Source of the DNA: an uncultured Actinomycetes bacterium
Lineage (GTDB): Bacteria > Actinomycetota > Actinomycetes > Nanopelagicales > Nanopelagicaceae
Length of the DNA: 5,393 nucleotides
NCBI GenBank assembly: GCA_903928395.1
Contig: CAIYQS010000061.1
Span: forward strand, 1-5,393
Direction of reading: 5' to 3'
Part shown: positions 1 through 4,521 of the stretch, in pieces
Layout: every line of letters starts with the position of its first letter
Position numbering within the stretch: position 1 is the stretch's first letter
The notes under the pieces: generated by a model
What the model was told of the DNA's origin: nothing
The model's input: only the letters and a program-made list of their open reading frames with translations
Databases searched by the model: none
Program-made: the position numbers and the translations under genes

Positions 1-231
1 CTTTCTGTGTTCCAAGATCGATGGAACAAGGCCACGAGAGGCAAATGGGTTCTGTATGACCTCCGCCATCTAAACGCTTCCATCCTGATCTACTCGGGAC
101 TCAACATCATCGAAGTGGCTAAGCGTTTAGGTCACTCGGTTCAGGTTTGCTCAACTGTCTATCTTCATGCGATTGAGTCCCTCAATAGTTCACCCACCAC
201 CAAACTCAACAAGTTCCTCAAGCAGAACTGA
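1..231 (+). CDS. Tyrosine recombinase/integrase, C-terminal fragment (5' end outside window)
   Basis: The reading frame is open from base 1 to the TGA at 229-231, so this is the tail of a longer gene. The 76 visible residues hold the end of the catalytic domain of phage-type tyrosine recombinases: YDLRH at 55-69, then GLNIIEVAKRLGH (the conserved box ending in LGH) and STVYLHA, whose Tyr (codon 160-162) is the expected nucleophile that forms the 3'-phosphotyrosyl link during site-specific strand exchange. The first position of the usual HxxR box is Tyr (YDLR) instead of His. The upstream catalytic Arg and the DNA-binding N-terminus lie outside the window. The GTG at position 7 is an internal codon, not a likely start. 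The last codons overlap a 15-bp block that recurs in the tandem repeat just downstream, which suggests that the attachment or binding site lies at the gene's 3' end. Family assignment is confident; which element it serves is inferred. Confidence 0.88.
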   Translation, partial: LSVFQDRWNKATRGKWVLYDLRHLNASILIYSGLNIIEVAKRLGHSVQVCSTVYLHAIESLNSSPTTKLNKFLKQN

Positions 232-394
232 GGTGCGAGTGACCCCACCAAATAGTTCACCCACCGCCAACAGTTGTGCGAATCCAGGTTGGGAGACCCC
301 GCCAAATAGTTCACCCACCGCCAACAGTTGTGCGAATCCAGGTTGGGAGACCCCGCCAAATAGTTCACCCACCGCCAACAGTTGTGTGCGAATC
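184..394. repeat. 54-bp tandem direct repeat seeded in the integrase 3' end
   Basis: Two identical 54-bp units run head to tail (250-303 and 304-357). A third, partial unit (358-394) carries a 2-nt insertion (TG) near 387. The unit core AATAGTTCACCCACC occurs four times: at 184-198 inside the last codons of the recombinase, then at 251, 305 and 359. The first spacing is 67 bp, the next two are 54 bp. Each unit contains CAAC-A-GTTG and a CCAAC...GTTGG pair, so weak alternative hairpins are possible. The spacing is a multiple of three, which keeps shadow frames open, but no start or ribosome binding site supports translation. Likely roles are recombinase arm or core sites, relics of repeated attachment-site duplication, or iteron-like protein sites. 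This is not a CRISPR array because there are no unique spacers. Confidence 0.9.
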
Positions 395-398
395 AAGA

Positions 399-420
399 GG
401 GTGTCTCTCAACAGACGCCC
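399..420. repeat. 8-bp inverted repeat / hairpin
   Basis: GGGTGTCT (399-406) pairs with AGACGCCC (413-420) around a 6-nt loop, with one G-T pair (402/417). It lies just after the last 54-bp repeat and about 85 bp before the next gene. There is no T-tract after it, so a simple intrinsic terminator for the recombinase is unlikely. It may belong to the wider hairpin-rich region. Confidence 0.55.
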
Positions 421-468
421 AACGCCGCGACCCCGGCACCTGCCTCGACGAATCCGACGATCAAAAGA

Positions 469-484
469 GCACTCAATCGAGTGC
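469..484. repeat. 6-bp perfect hairpin before the 104-aa gene
   Basis: GCACTC (469-474) pairs with GAGTGC (479-484) around the loop AATC. It ends 10 bp before the ribosome binding site of the gene at 505. It could be an operator or an mRNA leader hairpin; no T-tract follows. Confidence 0.5.
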
Positions 485-504
485 CCAGACGAACGGAGAA
501 GTAA

Positions 505-819
505 ATGTCCCAAGATGAAAACCCAAACGAGTGGCAGAAGGTTCCAACACCAAAAGCCACTGAACCAGATGCCATCTCGCGCACTGTAGGCGAGATGGCG
601 ATGCTTTATCGCAACATGAAAGGCGCGCTTTACTCTCGCAAAACCATGAGAGCGATGCGCAACGAGTTCGAAGAAGTCATCGATCTCATTGACCTTCTGA
701 ACGATGATCAGCGCGCAGATGCCAATGCGCTTCTTCACTCGGCTATCGAACGCGGATCTATCGTTGAGATCCTCCGCTCGGTCCTGAACGTGAAGCGTTC
801 TAAGAAGCAAGGCGACTAG
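505..819 (+). CDS. Small unrecognised protein (104 aa)
   Basis: I do not recognise this protein. The start ATG is supported by GGAG at 495-498 with 6-nt spacing, and the frame closes with TAG. The N-terminal 25 residues are polar and look disordered. The remainder is predicted mostly helical by eye and charged, with MAMLYRNMKGALYSRKTMRAMRNEFEEVIDLIDLL around residues 32-66 and a second helical stretch with ANALLHSAIERGSIVEILRSVLNV around 73-96. It ends in a basic tail (KRSKKQGD). No signal peptide, membrane segment or metal-binding cluster is visible. It lies between the repeat array and the branched hairpin region of a recombinase-linked segment, so a DNA-binding accessory or regulatory role in the element is plausible but unproven. 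That it is a gene is fairly sure; its function is unknown. Confidence 0.72.
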   Translation: MSQDENPNEWQKVPTPKATEPDAISRTVGEMAMLYRNMKGALYSRKTMRAMRNEFEEVIDLIDLLNDDQRADANALLHSAIERGSIVEILRSVLNVKRSKKQGD

Positions 820-882
820 CAAGTGCCACAAGCACAAGCCGGCGGCTCCCTCCTCTGCGAGGGAGTTGCCGTTGCCTCCTTC

Positions 883-902
883 CCCACCAAATCGTTGGTG
901 GG
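883..902. repeat. Inner hairpin A (8-bp stem, ATCG loop)
   Basis: CCCACCAA pairs perfectly with TTGGTGGG. The 11 bases CCCCACCAAAT at 882-892 also occur at 243-253, at the start of the 54-bp repeat array. This may be a shared protein site or chance. Confidence 0.8.
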
Positions 903-910
903 TACTCATC

Positions 911-934
911 TCGCAAAACACTGTGGTGTTTCGA
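911..934. repeat. Inner hairpin B (6-bp stem plus 3 bp across a bulge, TGTG loop)
   Basis: AAACAC (916-921) pairs with GTGTTT (926-931). TCG (911-913) and CGA (932-934) continue the stem after a 2-nt CA bulge at 914-915. It lies inside the 24-bp stem beside hairpin A. Confidence 0.7.
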
Positions 935-975
935 CTATATGCGACGGGGGCAACGGCAACTCCCTCGCACACAGT

Positions 976-998
976 TTCATTTGGTTGTCACCAATGAA
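976..998. repeat. Hairpin C (9 bp with one bulged T, TGTC loop)
   Basis: TTCATTTGGT (976-985) pairs with ACCAATGAA (990-998) if one T is bulged, around the 4-nt loop TTGTC minus the closing pair (986-989). It lies just outside the 24-bp stem but inside the outer GC stem. Confidence 0.7.
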
Positions 999-1038
999 TC
1001 TTTGCTCGGTCGCCGCCGGCGTGACTGTCGTTGTGTTT

Positions 1039-1160
1039 GCCCCCAAGTACGCGGAACATCGCAAACTTGGATCCTGCTCACACAACGTGTCACTTCACAA
1101 GCGAGCCCACTCACTCCTCGCCCCCAACTTCGCGGAACAACGCGAAGTTGGATCCTGCTC
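1039..1160. repeat. Pair of diverged 41-bp direct repeats, each a hairpin (stems 1043-1070 and 1124-1151)
   Basis: The blocks 1039-1079 and 1120-1160 are 81 bp apart and match at 36 of 41 positions. Each folds: the second has a perfect 11-bp stem (CCAACTTCGCG with CGCGAAGTTGG) and loop GAACAA. The first has the same stem with two mismatches in the middle and loop GAACAT. The fifth pair is G-C in one copy (1047/1066) and C-G in the other (1128/1147), a compensatory change that preserves pairing. Both are followed by the identical GGATCCTGCTC, whose GCTC can pair with a GAGC further on (1103-1106 and 1167-1170). They lie directly upstream of the ribosome binding site of the gene at 1205. No T-tracts follow, so terminators are unlikely. 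Confidence 0.85.
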
Positions 1161-1204
1161 GTCATTGAGCGATCTCATCAAGTGCGAAAAGAAAGGACAA
1201 GACA

Positions 1205-2149
1205 ATGACTGATGCCAGAGATCTCGAAACTCTTCTCGCGATTGCTAGACAAGCAGAAGCAGGGCGAAGCGGATCTGAAGCTGCGCAAGTTGCAGCGATC
1301 CGAATCCTCGCCAATGCGGGAGGCGCTCTACCGATCGCAGATCTGATTTCACGCTACGGAGTTTCTTCGCAAACGATTGCTTCACTTTGCGATGAAGAAC
1401 AGCACACAGATAAGCGACGCAAAGTACGCGCCCGACTTGGTGAAGTTGATGGTGTTCCAGTTGCTTGGCTCACCGCTTCGGGTCATCAAGCATCTGGAAA
1501 ATCTCGCGGGTTCGAAGTTCGTCCAACATCAGATTCTCTTGGTCACGCACTTGGTCCATCTCGTTTGTCGAAGTGGATAGAACCTTTGGCTCCAACTCTC
1601 GCACCATACGGCGTCGAGTTGTCGGTGACTTGGGGTCCCTCTTGCCAAGCATTCAGCAGAAGAACAGAAGCGCTTGCTTGGGCGCGACTAAAGACGCAAG
1701 CAGATCAGACCGGCGATGTTGGAGTTCTCACTGGCGGGCTAATCCCAGATGCCCTTCTAATCGAACGTCGTCCAGTAACCGATCAAGGTACGTTGATGTT
1801 TGAGCAAGCATGGAAAAGAAAACCATATGATCGCGATGAAGTTGCGGAGACGGTTGTCGCAATCGAAGTACAGAACGCAACTCGTCAAGCGTCCGATCCA
1901 TTGCGGTCGAAAGTTGATGCATGGTCAGCAGCAGTTGAGAACCTAAAGGTTGCGAGCATTGTTTTGTGGATTGTCGAACCTGCTGCTTGTAAAGTGCTTG
2001 CGAGTTTAGGTGTCGGTGATCCGGTAAGACGCCCCGGGCAGATCTTCATCTCCTCAGGTGCCGCTGGGCTTGGCGGTGATGATTTCGCTGTCCCGGGTCC
2101 TCGATGGTGGGCTCTTGATGTTCCGCGACCTGTCGGTGCTCACATGTAA
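1205..2149 (+). CDS. Replication-relaxation-like protein with winged-helix N-terminus and PD-(D/E)XK-like core (314 aa)
   Basis: The start ATG follows AAAGGA (1192-1197) at normal spacing. Residues 25-65 (AAQVAAIRILANAGGALPIADLISRYGVSSQTI) look like a winged-helix DNA-binding domain. VAWLTASG (87-94) followed by LGHALGPSRLSKW (112-124) resembles the WxLTxxG...LxHxL pattern I associate with the replication-relaxation family of actinobacterial plasmids and integrative elements. The C-terminal half has a degenerate PD-(D/E)XK layout: PDALLI at 181-186, then AIEVQNATRQ at 219-228 (ExQ in place of ExK), then a lysine at 236 in a helix. Such proteins are thought to help plasmid replication or DNA relaxation. 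The folded-repeat region immediately upstream could be its target or its own leader. It could instead be an inactive nuclease-fold regulator or part of the neighbouring restriction system. Family call is moderate; exact function is inference. Confidence 0.65.
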   Translation: MTDARDLETLLAIARQAEAGRSGSEAAQVAAIRILANAGGALPIADLISRYGVSSQTIASLCDEEQHTDKRRKVRARLGEVDGVPVAWLTASGHQASGKSRGFEVRPTSDSLGHALGPSRLSKWIEPLAPTLAPYGVELSVTWGPSCQAFSRRTEALAWARLKTQADQTGDVGVLTGGLIPDALLIERRPVTDQGTLMFEQAWKRKPYDRDEVAETVVAIEVQNATRQASDPLRSKVDAWSAAVENLKVASIVLWIVEPAACKVLASLGVGDPVRRPGQIFISSGAAGLGGDDFAVPGPRWWALDVPRPVGAHM

Positions 2150-2171
2150 GTTCTCAATCAGATCGGAGAAC
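2150..2171. repeat. Short inverted repeat after the 314-aa gene
   Basis: GTTCTC (2150-2155) pairs with GAGAAC (2166-2171) around a 10-nt loop, starting just after the stop codon. No T-tract follows directly (a T-rich run comes 20 bp later), so it is at best a weak terminator. Confidence 0.3.
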
Positions 2172-2200
2172 CGCCCCGGAATCCGTGGACTTTTCTACCT

Positions 2201-2229
2201 TTAACTGTAACAATGTCGGCCTGTATAAA
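2201..2229 (+). promoter_or_regulatory. Promoter of the methyltransferase gene
   Basis: TTAACT (2201-2206) and TATAAA (2224-2229) stand 17 bp apart, the standard sigma70/SigA-type arrangement. Transcription would start near 2236, about 8 nt before the ATG at 2244. No Shine-Dalgarno sequence precedes that ATG, so the mRNA would be almost leaderless, a common style in Actinobacteria. It gives the methyltransferase its own transcription, independent of the upstream gene. Confidence 0.6.
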
Positions 2230-2243
2230 GACTAACTAGACGA

Positions 2244-3542
2244 ATGGAAAACAAAATGGAGAAAGCCAAGTCGCAGTATGGAACTTTCCGTGAATCGATG
2301 CGCGCTCCGATTCACAGTTGGTTCACTTATCCTGCGGGCTACTCATATCGACTGGTGGAAGTTAAGATCGAAGAAGCTGGCTTGGACAAAGATTCACTCG
2401 TTCTAGACCCATTCTTAGGTTCAGGGACTACAGGTGTTGCGGCCAAGTTCATGGGTATTCCGAGCATTGGTTATGAAGCACATCCATTCGTACAACAAAT
2501 CGCCACTGCGAAACTTAACTGGGATGTGAATACTGAAGAACTCCGGGATGTTATAGACGCCTTCGCGCATGAAGCCGCAAAGAAGATGCCGAAGTTGGCA
2601 GAGAAGATTGACTTAACCACCGTCCCCGAGCTTTTACCCAAGTGCTATTCAGATCAAACTCTCCGAGAGTTGCTTGGACTTTGGAAACTTGTCCAAGAAT
2701 CTATTTCAGATCCCGCTCACGTTCTCTTCTTTAAAGTAGCCATGACCAACACTCTCAGAGTGGTGTCATCGGCTGGAACCGGCTGGCCATACATTGCCCC
2801 AAGTAAGTTCGCAGAGAAGAAAGTCGATCGCCCGGCTCTTCCAAACTTGCTCAAGCGCTTGGATCAAATGGTGCTCGATTTGGATTATGTGCAAGGCGGA
2901 AGGATCGGAAAGGCAAAGGCCACTCTCGTTTCAGGTGATTCACGAAATATGTCCAAAGTGAAAGATGCCTCTGTAGATCTAGTTGTGACTTCTCCTCCAT
3001 ACTTGAACAACTTTGACTATGCAGACCGAACCCGCTTAGAGATGTACTTCTTTGGTGACGCTACCTCTTGGGGAGATATAACCTCAAAGGTTCGAGACAA
3101 GTTAGTTATCGCAGCGACAACTCAAGTAAATGGATCGACCCTGCCCGAGGGGATGTTGAAATCAGACATCCGCGATGCGGCGCCTAAGGTGCACAAGGAC
3201 TTGATGAAGACCATCACTGCTCTTGGAATAGAAAAGAAGCTAAAGAAAGGCAAGAAGAACTACGACTGGATGGTTGCTGGTTACTTTAATGGCATCTTCG
3301 ACATTCTTGCCGAGTGCGCACGTACTGTGAAAGTTGGAGGCGAAATGCACTGGGTATTGGGTGACTCAGCGCCATATGGAATCCACATTCCTACCGAGAA
3401 GTTCATCGGAGATATTGCTTTAGAACTTGGCTTTGCTTCTTACACAGAAGAAATCTTGCGCACTCGCGGTGATAAGTGGAAGAACAACCCACAGCGACAT
3501 GGAGTTGCCCTACAGGAGTCGATCATTACGATTAAGCGGTAA
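2244..3542 (+). CDS. DNA methyltransferase (N4-cytosine/N6-adenine amino type), modification subunit of an R-M pair
   Basis: A 432-aa enzyme that should transfer a methyl group from S-adenosylmethionine to an exocyclic amino group of a DNA base. The SAM-binding motif I is LDPFLGSGTTGVAA (residues 54-67), preceded by a motif X-like FTYPAGYSYRLV (27-38). The catalytic motif IV is TSPPYLNNFDYADRTRLE (249-266). VKVGGEMHWVLGDS (362-374) and the C-terminal IPTEKFIGDIALELGF complete the core fold. The roughly 190 residues between motifs I and IV probably hold target recognition. The order I then IV is opposite to that of the common beta-class enzymes that share TSPPY and DPFxGSGTT. ATG at 2244 is chosen from the promoter position; ATG at 2256 is an alternative start with only a weak upstream GGA. 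The convergent nuclease gene overlaps its last 11 bp. It protects host sites from that nuclease. The modified base and target site cannot be read from sequence. Confidence 0.9.
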   Translation: MENKMEKAKSQYGTFRESMRAPIHSWFTYPAGYSYRLVEVKIEEAGLDKDSLVLDPFLGSGTTGVAAKFMGIPSIGYEAHPFVQQIATAKLNWDVNTEELRDVIDAFAHEAAKKMPKLAEKIDLTTVPELLPKCYSDQTLRELLGLWKLVQESISDPAHVLFFKVAMTNTLRVVSSAGTGWPYIAPSKFAEKKVDRPALPNLLKRLDQMVLDLDYVQGGRIGKAKATLVSGDSRNMSKVKDASVDLVVTSPPYLNNFDYADRTRLEMYFFGDATSWGDITSKVRDKLVIAATTQVNGSTLPEGMLKSDIRDAAPKVHKDLMKTITALGIEKKLKKGKKNYDWMVAGYFNGIFDILAECARTVKVGGEMHWVLGDSAPYGIHIPTEKFIGDIALELGFASYTEEILRTRGDKWKNNPQRHGVALQESIITIKR

Positions 3543-4230
3543 CTTCCTCAAGCGTTTCTTTGATCGTTTGCTCTATCTGGCTAACGCGATCGCCGAGCAT
3601 TGATTTGCCTATCGTCGCGAATGGATTTGGGTCTGTCTCAATCATTTTGGCAATCGCGTCAAGGAAAGAGGTGAGAGTCTCTCCCGGGTTCTGAAAAGCA
3701 TTTCGAGTTTGGTCGATTGTAATCACCACGCCATATTTCTTAAGTGCAGCGTAGACATCGTCAACCGTAGTGATAATCACTTTGAATCCTCGGTTTTCCA
3801 TTTGCGCCCTGTATGACTCCCAAGGTCCAGCAAGTACGAGAACTGCCTGCTCCACTGAATCTGACTCGCGAACGATCTCCCGCATCAACTTAAGCCAAGA
3901 TCCTTTATCGTTGAGATGTCGTTGATCCTTGAGCCACTTACTCTCTGCGATCACAACAGGCTTTCCTTTGATGAAGAATGCGTGGTCGATCTGCTTTAGC
4001 GTCCCATCACTATCTGGAAGTCTGACCTGCTTGTCTCCTTCACCGGGCTTAAGTTCGAGTTCTAAATCATGTGACTTTAAGTAAGACTCTACGGTGCTAC
4101 CGAACACAGCGTGCGAGCCATGCCATAGACAGTAACCAATCCACTGACCAACACTATTTTCTGGGGCCGTTACTTTGCGCGCTTTCGCTATTCGGGCAAG
4201 AACATCTTTCTTAAACTCAATCTCGTTCAT
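3532..4230 (-). CDS. Candidate restriction endonuclease, PD-(D/E)XK fold (232 aa)
   Basis: The central segment QIDHAFFIKGKPVVIAESKW (residues 80-99) shows the PD-(D/E)XK nuclease pattern: Asp82, 13 residues, then Glu96-Ser-Lys98 at the end of a hydrophobic strand. These would bind Mg2+ and cut the DNA backbone. The N-terminal third is mixed, with WIGYCLWHGSHAVFGSTVESYLKSH (30-54). LVLAGPWESY and GFKVIITTVDDVY (149-160) look like further strands of the core, followed by a helical C-terminus. Start ATG at 4228-4230 is preceded on its own strand by AAAGGTGG at workable spacing. It faces the methyltransferase tail to tail with an 11-bp overlap, which points to a two-gene type II system. I do not recognise a named isoschizomer family. 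A nickase, or a nuclease of another defence type, remains possible. The methyltransferase partner makes restriction the best reading. Confidence 0.75.
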   Translation of the reverse strand: MNEIEFKKDVLARIAKARKVTAPENSVGQWIGYCLWHGSHAVFGSTVESYLKSHDLELELKPGEGDKQVRLPDSDGTLKQIDHAFFIKGKPVVIAESKWLKDQRHLNDKGSWLKLMREIVRESDSVEQAVLVLAGPWESYRAQMENRGFKVIITTVDDVYAALKKYGVVITIDQTRNAFQNPGETLTSFLDAIAKMIETDPNPFATIGKSMLGDRVSQIEQTIKETLEEVTA

Positions 4231-4249
4231 ATGTTCTCGCCACCTTTCC

Positions 4250-4288
4250 GTACCACTCGTGTACCACTGCCACTGGCAATCAGTGGCA
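4250..4288. promoter_or_regulatory. Direct repeats and 8-bp palindrome upstream of the endonuclease gene (operator candidate)
   Basis: GTACCACT occurs at 4250-4257 and 4261-4268. The second copy runs into TGCCACTG (4268-4275), GCAAT, CAGTGGCA (4281-4288), a perfect 8-bp inverted repeat. It ends 38-58 bp upstream of the endonuclease start, where its promoter should be, so it may bind a regulator that delays nuclease expression. I could not find a good -10/-35 pair here. It could instead be recombinase arm sites next to the tRNA. Confidence 0.5.
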
Positions 4289-4303
4289 ACTCCTGACTAC
4301 TAT

Positions 4304-4347
4304 CAGTGACGTAGATCCAGTGTTCTAAACTGAATCCACGTCATCTG
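4304..4347. repeat. Long imperfect inverted repeat abutting the tRNA-Tyr 3' end
   Basis: CAG-TGACGT-GAT-CAGT on the left (4304-4321) pairs with ACTG-ATC-ACGTCA-CTG on the right (4329-4347): 16 pairs with two mismatches (4313/4337 and 4317/4333), one bulged T (4344) and a 7-nt loop. It lies 2 bp from the encoded CCA of the tRNA. Transcripts leaving the tRNA would form this hairpin, but no T-tract follows. A processing or termination signal, or an attachment-site element, are the alternatives. Confidence 0.6.
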
Positions 4348-4349
4348 AA

Positions 4350-4434
4350 TGGTGGCGGGTAAAGGATTTGAACCTTTGAAGGCAGAGCCGGGGGATTTAC
4401 AGTCCCCTCCCATTGGCCGCTCGGGCAACCCGCC
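4350..4434 (-). tRNA. tRNA-Tyr (anticodon GUA), CCA encoded
   Basis: Read on the minus strand, the gene starts GGCGGGT and its 3' acceptor arm is ACCCGCC (7 perfect pairs), then discriminator A and an encoded CCA (complement of 4350-4352). The anticodon arm is GGGGA-CTGTAAA-TCCCC, giving GTA. A long variable arm (GGC-TCT-GCC) marks it as class II, as expected for bacterial tRNA-Tyr. The T arm is AAAGG-TTCAAAT-CCTTT. It decodes UAU and UAC. The gene is complete, with its 3' end facing the R-M/recombinase side, the usual orientation for a tRNA used as an integration site. Confidence 0.97.
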
Positions 4435-4461
4435 AGGGCTATCTTTTGAGGCAGCCCGCGT

Positions 4462-4505
4462 AGATTACCCCATTTTGATGGAGGCAAATAATCGGGTGAA
4501 AATGG
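4462..4505. repeat. 7-bp inverted repeat and weak -10 between the ABC fragment and the tRNA
   Basis: CCATTTT (4470-4476) pairs with AAAATGG (4499-4505) around 22 nt. It could help end transcripts from the ABC fragment. On the minus strand TAATCT (complement of 4462-4467) lies about 27 bp before the tRNA 5' end and could be its -10 box, but I see no well-spaced -35. Confidence 0.3.
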
Positions 4506-4521
4506 CCTCATCCAAGAGTGA

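Larger units (their letters stand above)
856..969. repeat. 24-bp inverted repeat closing a three-way junction
   Basis: Bases 856-879 pair with 946-969. The 20 bp from 857-876 against 949-968 are perfect, a T-A pair extends the outside, and one G-T plus two G-C pairs extend the inside. The arm includes the doubled hexamer GTTGCC-GTTGCC. Two hairpins lie inside: 883-890/895-902 with loop ATCG, and 916-921/926-931 with loop TGTG, the latter extended by TCG/CGA after a 2-nt bulge. On paper this is a clear cloverleaf-like cruciform. It is far longer than a normal terminator stem and no T-tract follows. Confidence 0.88.
838..1020. repeat. Nested branched inverted-repeat domain (outer GC stem enclosing a three-way fold)
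   Basis: A 9-bp all-G/C pair, GCCGGCGGC (838-846) with GCCGCCGGC (1012-1020), encloses a 24-bp stem with its two inner hairpins (856-969) and a further hairpin (976-998). Every piece nests correctly, so one strand could fold into a multi-branched domain of about 183 nt. An alternative hairpin, CTCCCTC (846-852) with GAGGGAG (859-865) around CTCTGC, would compete with both the outer and the 24-bp stems, so two mutually exclusive states are possible. No credible gene covers the stretch 820-1204. It could act as a folded RNA (leader or ncRNA) or as single-stranded DNA at a replication or transfer origin. Confidence 0.7.

Noticed and set aside
250..394. CRISPR array
   Set aside because: The repeats abut with no unique spacers, and no cas gene is present.
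190..972. Long minus-strand open frame (260 codons)
   Set aside because: It runs across the 54-bp repeats, the 104-aa gene and the 24-bp stem, has repeat-derived composition and no ribosome binding site, and is kept open because the repeat period is a multiple of three. Best read as a shadow.
856..1151. Integron attC sites or a retron msr/msd
   Set aside because: The expected attC R boxes (RYYYAAC/GTTRRRY) are not found at the stem ends, the recombinase fragment shows no integron-specific sign, and there is no reverse transcriptase in the window.
1043..1151. Intrinsic terminators
   Set aside because: Stems are good but neither is followed by a T-tract, and they stand before, not after, a gene with its own ribosome binding site.
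823..1212. Plus-strand open frame across the hairpin region (129 codons)
   Set aside because: It lacks a good ribosome binding site, is made of inverted-repeat sequence with cysteine-rich unnatural composition, and overlaps the start of the well-supported gene at 1205.
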